Position numbers and translations under genes: made by a program. The notes beneath the pieces are model-generated. The model did no database searches, was not told the origin of the DNA, and saw nothing but the letters and a program-made list of their open reading frames with translations. DNA of 64,000 nucleotides from Saccharina japonica. Lineage: Eukaryota; Sar; Phaeophyceae; Laminariales; Laminariaceae. Below are positions 30,890 through 43,400 of this stretch, piece after piece; the first letter of the stretch is position 1; each line of letters starts with the position of its first letter. The stretch lies in NCBI GenBank assembly GCA_008828725.1, contig MEHQ01001059.1, positions 196,626 through 260,625 of the forward strand, in the 5' to 3' direction.

Positions 30890-31844
30890 ATGTGTCTGGA
30901 GCGGTCGGTCGTTAGCTGGCCTCTTCGCTATCGCTCTTGGACGGCTATTCGACAGACTTCTACTGTTACAGCAATACTTTTTCTTCGCTTGCTCTAGCTT
31001 TCAAGTCTCTCAAGCTAGGTTTTCGCCAGTAGCTGACAAAAGAGGGCCCCCACACTACGTCACCAAGCCAGTACCGGAAAGGGAAGGGCCGGCGCCCCGT
31101 CAGCAAGCAAAATACGGATGGTTTCCCATCTGCCCCAGGCCACAACGCGGCAACACGCTCACCACAGTTTTCGGTTAGCGAGATTAGTCCATTTCATTGC
31201 TGCCGTACAATCAAATATGTAGCACAGGAAACACAACCAAGAGATAACCTAGGATACAGAAAACACGAGATACAGTGAGAGAAAGCGGGGGAGAGGATAC
31301 TTCAATATACTTGGACATCCTCTGTTCTCAACGCATGAGTACAAACTTTCAAAAGTGTGACTTCACTTCTTCTAATTTTCCTAAGTAACCATACGTTTCC
31401 GTATCTACAGTCATGTATACCGGATTAATTTACATTAGCCCACCCTGAACAGTCGTAGATGCAGATCACACGACGATCAAAGGAGGTCAACAATAACATC
31501 CAGAACGCGGATCGGGGGGTCGAAGATGCGACTACTCGTAACAACCAAAAAAAGAGGCTACGTATAGATATACCCCACATCTCGTAATGAGGCTGAGACG
31601 GATCTAGCAAGAACGAAAGCCCACTATGGAGTAGCAAGAGTAGCTGCTGTCTTTTCCCCGTCTGCCCGGAACCTTCCTCTCAGCTCTCACCTGAATGCAC
31701 CATATCCATGTATCATGTTATTCGACATTGCGTTGCAGTGCCCCGTCAAACAAATTAATATTGATGCTGTGAATTTCCTCTCTCGTCACCCCTTTCTAAC
31801 ACAAACTGCGGTACGTCTTGAAAAGGGAGACGATAAAACCACCC
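30890..31844. other. Unassigned spacer
   Basis: No gene family is recognisable. The short frame at 31425-31637 (minus) has no support. Base composition is mixed, and I saw no strong repeat except short AAGCTAG / CTAGCTT words near 30995-31020. Confidence 0.4.
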
Positions 31845-33025
31845 TTGGGGGTACTTTAGTTAACGATGCCCCCGGGGGAGCTTTAGCTTAAAAGGCCCCC
31901 GGAATTGGGGGCACATTTGATTAAAGAGTCCCCAAAAACGAGAAGCATGCTAGCGCGCGCGACTATGGCGTCCGTAGGATACTAGACCTGCCTGAAGGTT
32001 GTCTACGGCATCTACTGCCGCGGTGGGCGCAGTAGCTTTGCCGGCAATCGCTCCTCGCACGGAATATACAGGCAGGCGTGTTCGTGTTCTCAATACTTTC
32101 GATGTCTCCAATGACATCTTGGGGGAGCGTCAAGCTAACATTCTCGCGAAAATATATAAATACGTGGGTGGCGGACGCAGAAACCAGTGTAACTATAATA
32201 TTTGTCACACACACACCATGATCGTCGCACAAACCGTGGCTGGCTGTAGAGTACCTGCCCCCCCGGTAGACTGTCTACAGCAAGCATTTGTTATATCAAA
32301 TCGCTCGCAATCATATATATGTTCAGAAGAGATCATGGTTATCGAGAACAAAAAGCGCATCTATATGTACATCGGACGAGGAGCGATGGCCGGCGGAAGT
32401 ACTGCGCCCCCCGAGGCAGTAGTAGATGATGCAGCCAACAAAGTCTATAGTGTTCTAGGGTTGCCACCATCATGCGCGGTAGCCTGCTTACTAATTTATT
32501 TTTTCGGAGGTGTGTTTGCTTAACGTGCCCACAAAATGTTTTTGGAGATACCAAGATTATTGAGGACACGTCTGTATATATCGGGCGAGGAGCGATCGCC
32601 GGCGGAACTACCGGGCCCACCGCGGCAGCGGATGGCATGCTGTAGATAACCCCCAGGCAGGGCTAGCATCCTACAGTCCCCGTCATCGCGCGCGGTATCA
32701 TGCTTCTTACTTTCGGGGTCATTTTAGCCTATGTCCCCTCAATTTCGGGGTTACATCAAGTTAAAATGCCCCCGGAGGCGCCGGTAAGAGTGTCTACAAA
32801 TAAAGTAAATTCCGTATTTCCGTTTCTTCTACAGTATGTACCGGTACTACTGTATATGCTCATGGATACAATACTTAAATCTTGGGTTTGATGTTTTTCC
32901 GCCTACTTTTCCAAACATATTCGCAACAGATGTACTACTTCGTACGAGTACGAGTATTGTAGTAGGGTTTTTTTAAGGGGGTGTGATGAAATAGCCCCCG
33001 GGGGCACTTTACGCTAGATGATACC
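31845..33025. mobile_element. Foldback element of about 1.2 kb
   Basis: Outer arms are rich in GCCCCCGGGGG and TTAGTTAA/TTTAGCTTAAA (31846-31930 left; 32715-33020 right). Inner arms GAGAAGCATGCTAGCGCGCG plus CCGTAGGATACTAGACCTGC (31939-31997) reappear inverted and diverged at 32651-32712. A third module (GAGGAGCGATCGCCGGCGGA and relatives) occurs forward at about 32380 and 32587 and inverted at about 32040. It is non-coding and looks like a foldback/MITE-type mobile element with internal rearrangement. Exact ends are uncertain. Confidence 0.6.
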
Positions 33026-33510
33026 CCTCCGAAGGGACATCTTGTTATCTTGTAAATGTACTGTTCTTCTGTGTATATGTACTCGTGCGTACAGCTCCCC
33101 CGACGCGTAGAGTAATAGACGTGTCGGTGCAATAGACGTGCTCGTGCTTTTCGGGACCAATAACGTGCTTCTCGGAACCAATCAGGGCCACAGGACAAGC
33201 GGATGCAGCGCTTCGACACTCACTCGCACCCCTCGGGGAGATGGCGCGAACGTGAGCGACATATACGAGAGTACCACCTTGTCCCTAAATATAAGTATCG
33301 TTTTGAATAAGCATTAATGTTTAAACGATGCTTGTATTTAGAGACACATTTGTAAACAATACTTCAAACACCGGCACAACGACGTACGTACGAGTATTTA
33401 CGAGTTATACCAGCAGAACAGACCGGTATTGATCATGCAGCAGCACTACTCGTAGATTCGGGCACGACCGTTAGAAACACACGAAAAACAGCTTGTTCTG
33501 GCTCGTCCGT

Positions 33511-33543
<33 letters not shown>

Positions 33544-34488
33544 ATACTCGTAGTGAGCGATTGAGTGAGTGAGAAGGGACGAGTGAGGTGCAAAACGTTT
33601 CGCATCAACTCCAACGATGCCAGGCCTCGCTCCCGCACCGGGACTTTTGCGGACGAGAGCAGTGACGCCAACAGGGCTGGATGCTGCAGTATATATAGAT
33701 CCACGCATCGTCATCTTACGCACACGCGCGTCTCAGCTGCCTGCTGCTGGTGATGCGAACTGTGCTGTCATCCTCTCTCTGTAGATCTTCGTTGTTCCGC
33801 GCCTAAAAAAAAACGCAAAGAAAGGCCCATCACGCACAGGCACCCTCCACGAGAATCACTGCTGCTGCTGTCCCGACGTTATATTCCGCACCGCAACCGC
33901 TATGACGCAGAAACGTGAGCTCTCGGACGTCGACTGCGATTTTCGTGCCGCGCGACGATGTCCCCCTTACCCGCTACCCACCTGAAAACGCCAGCATCGT
34001 TGGTGATGTTGCTCCTCCAGCAGAAGAAGTGGAGGGCAAGGCCTAGATGATCTTTGGAAACAGACCGTTGTAAAATGAGGCTCGATCGGCCTAAAATCTA
34101 AAATCCAGATACAGCCTTGAGTCTTGTGATGAGCAATATCTGGGCGACCCTCACGAGGGACACGAGGGAGGTGCAAAGCAAGCTGTAGGATATCACCCTT
34201 TGGCAGACGTGGGTGTTCAGGTGCGTAGAACCGAGTGCGGTTCCTACCGGTTTCCCGAATCTACGTGCGGCAGCTGAAAAATCGTTCCCCTACACCCTAG
34301 CTAAAACGCCTTCAACTTGGTTGGAAACCCATTATCTCGCCATTGATTGCGCCGCATGAAACCGTGCGGAATTGATTTATGATCTCGATGCTTGTGTTGT
34401 TGTGGCTTGTGGCTTCGAGGAACTCGCATGCTGTGGGCGGTGCAGGTGCAAACCTACCAAGAGAGCGTGAGGCTAAGGGGGCCTTGAC
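33026..34488. other. Upstream region of the IQUB-like gene
   Basis: Contains a small foldback at 33283-33350 (GTCCCTAAATATAAGTATCG with its inverse) and a CAG microsatellite at 33508-33541. No upstream exon of the IQUB-like gene could be identified. An in-frame TAA at 34474-34476 closes the frame just before the chosen start. Confidence 0.5.
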
Positions 34489-37400
34489 ATGGCGGCATCG
34501 GGTGCAGAAGAAGAAAGCGAACAGAAAGCCGGCGAAGAAGAAAAGCAAGATGTTGATGACCCTCTACTCGAGCGGGGCAGCACCGCCGTGGCCGAAGCAA
34601 AGGTCGTCGATGAAGCCGACGGAGAGATAGAAAGAAGTGAGCGAAACATCGAGGAAAGCAAGGGTGAGCATCATACAGGGGGGGCTACTTCTGAGCCGGC
34701 AGGTGGAAAGGAGGCAGACGACGCCGGAGCAGAAGCCGGGGACAAGGAGAGACCGGAGGCTCAGTCGGCGACTACCGACGGCGACTACAAAGAAGACAGC
34801 ACCACAGCCAGCGGTGCTGTTGGTCGGTACGGAGACGAGGACAACGCGGAGGGATTCGCACAGCCAGACACAGCAGCAGTAGCAGCAACAGCAGCAGCAA
34901 CTACCGATGGTAACCCCGACGAGGAGGATGGCCAGGCTGTTTCTGCCCGCGAGGAAACAAGTTGCGCTGAACCTGGTGCAGCACCTACCAGCAATGGTGA
35001 AAGCAAAGCGGATGGATTGGGGGAAGAAGAAGTCGCAGCTGCTGATGTAGACCCTGCCGACGAGCCGTATCATGATGAGAACCTTGAGCAGCCCCAAACT
35101 GCTTCGTCTGAGGGCAGACGGGAGGGAGGCGCCGCCACGACTAGCAGTTCCGCAGGCGGGGACGGGGGCGGGGTGCAGCGCCCGCAAGCGCCGGAGTGGC
35201 CTGCGTACTGCAACCCCGCGTACCGTATGCCGGCCGAGCTCGACGTGGGGGTGCTCATCGACGGCGACGTGAAGAGCATACTGGTCAAGATTGAGCGTTC
35301 CGATGCGCAGAAGGTGTTTCAAGGTGGGTACTGGCACAAGGGCACGGGGAAGGTGTACCACCACGCATCGACGCAGTTTGGGCAGCGAGAGCGACCGGTG
35401 CCGAAGACGGAGCACCTTCGTACGCGAGACACGCAGACGTGTAAAATCAAGTCCAGAACTATGCAAACTACGAATGAGTGCGGCACACAGGTGAATTTTT
35501 GTTTCGATGTTCCTTTTTTGTTCATGTTCGGGCGTGGGCGTTCCCCCGCTCTGCGACATACGTACGTACGTATATACCTGGTACCAGGCATACTCGTGTC
35601 GCCGTACTCGTACGAGTACGTACTAACAACAGGAACATTATGAAAGAAGACTACCATCAACTGTCGACGTAACGTCAACCAACACGATAGGGGGGGCATT
35701 TGGGTGATAGTTTCACGCCCCTATTTGTTCGTACGATGGTGAACAGGGCACAGCAGTTTCGATCGTGGCCAGGAGGCCAGTTTACGTGGAATCTTGGAAG
35801 CAATGTACAGGTACAACTTTGCTGTCGTACGAGTACAGAGTAGCTGCACGACTAAAAGGAGACAACCAAGCTACGATCCATACATTGCGCCTACGACTGC
35901 GTGCAAGTTACTGCCAGGCAACACTTTTGCTGCAGTACGAGTATATACTGCTGTAACTGATGTTGCGCACCTGGTATACATGTACGAGTACACTCTAACC
36001 GGCCCCGGGACCCAAGCTATTACAGCACCGCCCGCTACCGCCCGAAATGGCGAACGTAGACATTCGCGAACAGGCGTTATCACCCGTGAAGACATATCGT
36101 GGACGTGCTTTATTCCAGCTCTTTCAAGAGTCGGAACGCATAACGCATCCCATCGCCACGCGTCTGACTGACAGCCATTTCTCTGTGCAAGCGGCACCCC
36201 CCCGCCCTCGTGTCGATTCCGACGGCTACCCCTTTTGAAACCCAGAGATACGAAGTAGCGATCGACAACATGATCTAGGTTTGGCTTCGCCAACCGTCTT
36301 TGAGAAGAGTGCGCGTGGAGCAGTACGTAGTGCGCGAGTAGATCGAGCATGTCCGTGTCATACGAACTCCGTGCATTTTACTCATAGTTCGGACACTATT
36401 TGTCATCATCTCCCAGACTAAAGCTGTACCTGGTGCCGTCATTCGCCCCTTTCTTTTGTCGTCGATTTTTTTTTTCCCGTTTTAAAGTTCCAAACGGGTT
36501 ACGAGAAGTTATTTACTGTGTCAGGAGATTTCGCCACATATTCGACACTTTGGTTGCCATACACACTGATGTGTTCGAGGCAAAGGGACTATATGTGCAA
36601 CGTTGACCAATGATCGATTGGGTCTGATCTGATTGGCTTAGCCTCAGGGCTATGGTTAGCTATATTTGTATCGTCCACAGCAGTGACTGACCCTCCCTCC
36701 ACCACAGGCAGTGTGTGAAAAAGTGGCGATCCCCCCCCTCTGTACAATGTGTCTCGCTGCTGTGATACACGTTGTTCTCGTACGCTTCAGCGAAGACGAA
36801 GACATCATGAGGGATTTGGTTCACCTCAAGGAGGATGTAGTGGTTGGAAAAGAGGTACCATTGGCATGCGTGCGAAGGGCTGTATGGGGTATGCTGTACG
36901 CCGATGATGCAGGAATTGTCTCAAAGTCTGCGGAGAGTCTCGCAAAAATGATGACAGTCATCGTGACTGTCTTCGAAGCAGCAGGCCTCACGGTTTCAGA
37001 AAAGAAAACGGAAACGATGATCTTACGAACACGGGACCAGACACCCCCTCCTCCGCCGCTCGTTATCGAAGCAGCTGGTCAGAGGTATAGACAGACGAGC
37101 CAGTTCTTGTACCTCGGCGGCATTATCCACGAAGACGCTGACCTCTCACTCGAAATCGAACGACGGATCCGTCTCATGTGGGCGTGCTTCAAACGGTTCG
37201 GACCAGAGTTGTACGACATGAAGACGGCTCGACTCCATAGTATAGAATACCATATAGCATACCATACAGCATACCGTACCATACCGTACAGACCATAGAC
37301 GCGTGCTACGTTAGAGGTATACCGTTATTTGGCTGAAACTTTTTCGGAATGACCTATTAAAGGCTCCTTAACCCAAAATTTGTCAGATTTTTTTTTCTCG

Positions 37401-40400
37401 TGTTGCAATATTTTTGAATGTACACTTATTAATAATAGGCCATCACAGGGGTTGTTCATCGGGAAAAAAAACAGTTTCCTCCAAAAATCAGTTTTTGGTG
37501 AGGTATACATAGAGCCTCCTCCAAGTAACCACCCTTTGAAGGCAAAACATGTGGTGCACCTCTACCGTATGATAGAATGCGTCCATAACTACCAACCCCC
37601 CCCCCCCCATTTATTCTACCGCGCATTATATGAGATCAGCAACAGACGTGTAGCCGTCACCCAGCGCGCTCGACGGAAGCCCCGCGCCATCACCCCCACG
37701 CCCCTCCCCTTCCACCGGCCCCCTCCTGCTGGTAGGGGAGATGGGCGGATCGAGCCGACCTTCGTGGGAGAACGTCGAACTCGCCAGCTCGCTGCGGTCA
37801 GCCCCGCCGGAGGGTTTGCAGAAGAGGTTGTATGGCCTTAGAGAGGGGGGGTCGAATACGGTGGAAGTTTCGGACGCTGCCAGGGCCGTTGACGCCGCCA
37901 GCTGGACCCAGAGCCTCGATTTCTGTCCCACGCTGTGCTTGAGCCTGCTCAGCATAGGGCGCGCGGGAGAGAGGGAGGGGGGGGGGGGGGGGGGGGAGAC
38001 TTTAGANGTACCTCGGCGGCATTATCCACGAAGACATACCTGGTACCAGGCATACTCGTGTCGCCGTACTCGTACGAGTACGTACTAACAACAGGAACAT
38101 TATGAAAGAAGACTACCATCAACTGTCGACGTAACGTCAACCAACACGATAGGGGGGTATTTGGGTGATAGTTTCACGCCCCTATTTGTTCGTACGATGG
38201 TGAACAGGGCACAGCAGTTTCGTTCGTGGCCAGGAGGCCAGTTTACGTGGAATCTTGAAAGCAATGTACAGGTACAACTTTGCTGTCGTACGAGTACAGA
38301 GTAGCTGCACGACTAAAAGGAGACAACCAAGCTACGATCCATACATTGCGCCTACGACTGCGTGCAAGTTACTGTCAGACAACACTTTTGCTGCAGTACG
38401 GGTATATACTGCTGTAACTGATGTTGCGCACCTGGTATACATGTACGAGTACACTCTAACCGGCCCCGGGACCCAAGCTATTACAGCACCGCCCGCTACC
38501 GCCCGAAATGGCGAACGTAGACATTCGCGAACAGGCGTTATCACCCGTGAAGACACGTCGTGGACGTGCTTTATTCCAGCTCTTTCAAGAGTCGGAACGC
38601 ATACGTAGCACATCCCATCGCCACGCGTCTGACTGACAGTCATTTCTCTGTGCAAGCGGCACCCCCCCGCCCTTGTGTCGATTCCGACGGCTACGACCCC
38701 TTTCGAAACTCAGAGATACGAAGTAGCGATCGACAACATTAGGTTTGGCTTGGCCAACCGTCTTTGAGAAGAGTACGCGTGGAGCAGTGCGTAGTGTGCG
38801 AGTAGATCGAGCATATCGGTGTCATACGAACTCCTTGCGTTGTACTCATAGTTCGGACACCATTTGTCATCATCTCCCAGACTAAAGCTGTACCCGGTGC
38901 TGTAATTCGCCCCTTTCTTTTGTCGTCCATTTTTTTTTCCCGTCTTAAGTCCCAAACGGGTTACGAGAAGTTATATCGTGTGTCAGGAGATTTCGCCACA
39001 TATTCGACACTATGGTTGTTACACACTGATGTGTTCGAGACAAAGGGATTATATGTTATATGTGCAACGTTGACCAATGGTTGATTGGGTCTGATCTGAT
39101 TGGCTTAGCCTCACGGCTATGGTTAGTTATATTCGTATCGTCCACAGCAGTGACCGACCCTCCACCACAGGCAGTGTTGAAGAAGTGGCGATCCTCCCTC
39201 TGTACAATGTGTCTCACTTCCTAATGTGCGTCCTATTCGTCTACCTCGGGCGTCGAAAATAATTACCGATAGATAGGTGTTTCGCCCCATTCGCAAAACC
39301 TTTTACACCTCGGACAGATCATCTATTCCTACTTGATTATCTAGACATTTCAAGGCAGATCTATTCCCGATCTTGCATGATCTAGCTCATATTGTCGGGT
39401 GGGACCCGTATAACCTGCATGGTCTACGTAACACACGTTTCCTGAGTTCCAGCTGTGCTAGTGGGACTATTGCAGATCCTGCACAACCTCTCACTAGATG
39501 ATCTGATCATGATATATCTGTAGATGATATAGTTCATGATACATCTGTAGATGATCTTGATCGTGATATATATGTAGATGATCTAGATCACGATATATCT
39601 GTAGATGATCTACGTAGATCATGCGATATTTGTAAATGATACAGATAACTATCTGTCCGAGGTGTGAAGCCTTTTCTACATCGAACATCCAGCACACCCA
39701 ATAAAATGTCCGTGTCCATTCTCTCCATCCACGGGATGCTTTTACGCTCTGCTCTCTCTCTGCTCTCTCCACTAATATAGATGGCGCGTACGGACATGCA
39801 CTTCAACAACGACCGCGACACCTTCAAGACCGCGGGGGAATACCAAACCGCCGTCCAGTACTGGAGGGTCCGCGAGCGCAAGACGGTCACCATCCAGCGC
39901 TTCTGGCGGGGCTTCTCCGCCCGCAGCCGCGTTTGGTCTCGGCGGGAGGAGAGATGGGAGCACAAGGAGAAGGAGCTGGAAGCCTCGGCGGAAGAGGAGG
40001 CTAAGAAGAGGAACCAGAGGCAGCGGGAGATGCAACGGCGCATGGATCCCAGTACCGTCCAGGATTTCGAGGCGAGTTAATACCAGGGTTGAGGGGGGGG
40101 GGGGGGGGTTACTCATGCTATGCATGGCCGTAGTCGTGTAGTCGTGTGGCCATAGACTCTCGCATCTCTGCAATCCCGGGAGGGAGGAAAAAATACTGGG
40201 AACCCGATGGGTTCGGGAATGCCTATACATGGACAAGGTGGCGATGGGACCCAATCTGTCTTCTCCTGAGTTGCCGAAGTCTGCTGCAACTGTTTTTTTT
40301 CCATGCGTGGTCGTATCATGTAATGCCCCGTGTTGTGCTCCTGCCTGTTTTCAGGTAGGCACGTAGTTAGCCGTTTTGGTACTGCTATATTTTTTTCACT

Positions 40401-43400
40401 CAAATTTCCAAATAGTCTGCCCGGAAAAACGCGCATGTAGTTAGTTCCAAAGGATAAAAGACACGCTTTTGGAGACTGATTCCTGTCGGCGCTGGCCTCC
40501 GGGGCACTAACTAGCCCCTCACCGCAGCTACAGTAGTATCTGGGTGGCTGCCTCCGCCTTGCAGGTAACTCAAGGGGAAGGGGCGGAGGGGGAGGACGGG
40601 GGGGGGGGGGGGCAAGAGGGGAGAGGGGAGAGGGGATACTCCAGAATTATGGTCACACCTCCTACCCTTTTTTTTCCCCCCACCCCCGGGAAAAATGATC
40701 GCCGATGGAAATCGAACCCGCGGCAAATGCAAAAAAAAACAGCCATCCCTTCTATTGTTTTTTGTTTTTTGCTGCAACCAAATATCATAGCTCCCGTCTC
40801 CCTTCGAACCAACAACGTAATGCTGACGTTCACACGTTGACCCTACGGTCTTATGCACCACAAAACACGCAGGTTCTGTACAACGACCTCGACCAGTGGA
40901 GGGATGCCGAGACGAAGCGGATCAAGCAGTCGGAGGTCGGGGAGCGGCGGCAGCTCGCGCTGGGAGAGCTTCTCCACAAGGAGACCAGGCTGCTGCAGAC
41001 CATCGATAGGCTGAAAATAACGGCGGCGCACGAGGGCAAGGTGCCTTAACACCGTGCAGCGAAACTTTTTGCCATGCCACACGTATCATACGGGGTTACC
41101 ATTTCCTGTGCAAAAAACAGAACTCTTTGGAANCCTTGAACTTGGGTGTAATGAGGCGGTACTTACTATCCACACAAGCCACAGAGGTTTTGCGAGTCAG
41201 GGGTAAAAAACGCTGAATCACGCAAATTACAGCACACAACCATTAGCAATGATACAACTGTCTGTATTCTCACGCCTACCCAGCTAAAAACGAAGTCTGC
41301 GACTAAAATGGCCAGCCAACGAAACACTATTAAACAGTCGACGACTTAATAACCAGCCAACCTTAAAAAACACACGGGCACACAGGTGCGTACGTACGTT
41401 GTGAACGTACGTGCGTGCTACTTACGTCCAGCGCATGGTGAACTTGGGGTAGTCGTGGTAGTCATAGCCCTCCACCTGCAGGTACTGTTCCTTCGATGTG
41501 TCGCCTGCGACCGGCCACGGCATGAGGGCGGCAAGAGGCAAGAGGGGAACGCATATAAATAAGGCATTCGTTTTTTTTAAAGCGATTACTGACGGAAACA
41601 AAATGTGTGTGCTTTTGCTTCTGTCTGCATCTACCAAAGAGGAATCCCAAAACATCTCGTAACCCCGCTTGGAAATCAGAGGGCAAAATCAAAACTGACG
41701 GTAAAAAAGCGACGATTTCAGCAAAAGCAGCACTCATACATGTCGTGCACCACCGTAGTCGTATGACGGACGGACGGACGGGGGGGTACTCATTTGTTGC
41801 TTGCCTTAGTCATTTGACCATTGACCACGCATCCCTTTCGAGACGGGGCGGGGGGGGGGTATTCTTATTATTTTGACGGTTGTCCGTAATTGGCTGGAAC
41901 TGCTGTTTCTTGCCCAAATTCCTATGATACGTATTATATGTACGACAACAGGAGTCACCACTTTCAAAGCTCTTATTTTGGGCCAGGCTCAAATTCTTAC
42001 TGCGTATGTATGCGAGGCAGGGTGTGTTTTACACTATTATACTAATAATAGGGCCGTTGCTATCGGTTGTTAAAAAAATACGTTTCACCTGATTTTGCTC
42101 TTCTCCAAAAAAACAAATATGAGGGAAAAATAAGAGGAAACAAAGAGGACACGTTTTCCGAAATCAGACAATTTGTCAGAGGGCACAAAAGCAGGAGCGT
42201 TCACGTAATAGCATTCCTGTCTTACGGGCAGGGAAAAAAACGGAACTTTATAGTACACTAGTACGACAAAACATCAAACACAAAACGTTCTTCGATAAAA
42301 GCAGCCCTGATTCCACTGTATGAAGATGATTGTCTTGTCGTATATATGTTTCGTGTAAAAACGACGAGGAACAAAAAAAACTGTTTTAACCCATTCAGAA
42401 CTGAAAAACATGTCCCACACTAATTCCAAGTAGTTCGTCCCCAAAATTCGTGGGACCAGTTCTTGAGGGGTTAACTCTCAATTTTCTTACGAAAATGCTG
42501 TCGCATATATATACCTGTGTATGTCGTACTGTTTGTATACGCCGCTGTCGACTGCGTCCTCACATATATAGGGACAGCAGTATCTTATCACCAAAGTCCG
42601 GGTCGCATCTTGTTATCATCATCGACAGCCCCTGTAGGGAGCAGCCTCCACGCCAAGACATCCAAAGCATCATCTCAGATCATAATGCCTCGCCACACAT
42701 GATAAAACCCCAATCTCCACAGACCAGTACGAAACCCCCAGATATCCGGAAACCAGTATCGAGCAACCGCATATATACCACAAACATGTACAGTACCTCT
42801 TCGCTCCTTCCTCTTTTGCGCACAGGAGCGCCGCACGAGACGCATGCTCGAGCTGATGTCGGCTCCAAAGCAGTGGCAGATGGGAGACGGGGAGGTCGCG
42901 GAGATAACCACGCCTTGGACCAAGCGGGCGCGAGAGCTCCAGGTATACTCTACCTACCGCTCTTTACATATTTATATTTCGTATCAGTGTGGATACGCCA
43001 TCAGCGGTATGTTTTTTTTGTTTATATTTCGTATCAGTGTGGATACCTGATCCCGTTTCCCCTCGTTAGAGCAATCCCACGGTAGGGGTGCCACTTTTTG
43101 GCTCAATAGTTTCTGACCGGCTGAGCTCCTCACGTGAGTAACCACCGGATACTAATATTGTTGTACTCGTACGTTTGTTTTTGAAATACTGCATTGGAAG
43201 TTTTGATCGGATTGCGCGAACGAATGTCTCCGAGGTCATGTTTCGGGTGAGATATTGAGCTCCTCATGTGAGGAGCTCAGATAATTCTGCTACGCCCCTA
43301 CCGTGGGATGAGTCCCTAGATAGTACCGCCTCATTACACACAAGTTCAAGGTCACCAGAGGTTGCCCACTCCGTTCCGTGTGAAAACCCCGAGACACCAA

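Noticed and set aside
34564..35559. 331-codon minus-strand frame
   Set aside because: Antisense of IQUB-like exon 1; the plus strand has the family motifs and splice-compatible end.
35574..39215. LTR retrotransposon with 1.18-kb LTRs around a reverse transcriptase
   Set aside because: The reverse transcriptase is of LINE type, there is no protease, integrase or RNase H order, no TG...CA ends, and the second repeat sits beside an N join with a LINE scrap. Assembly or segmental duplication explains it better.
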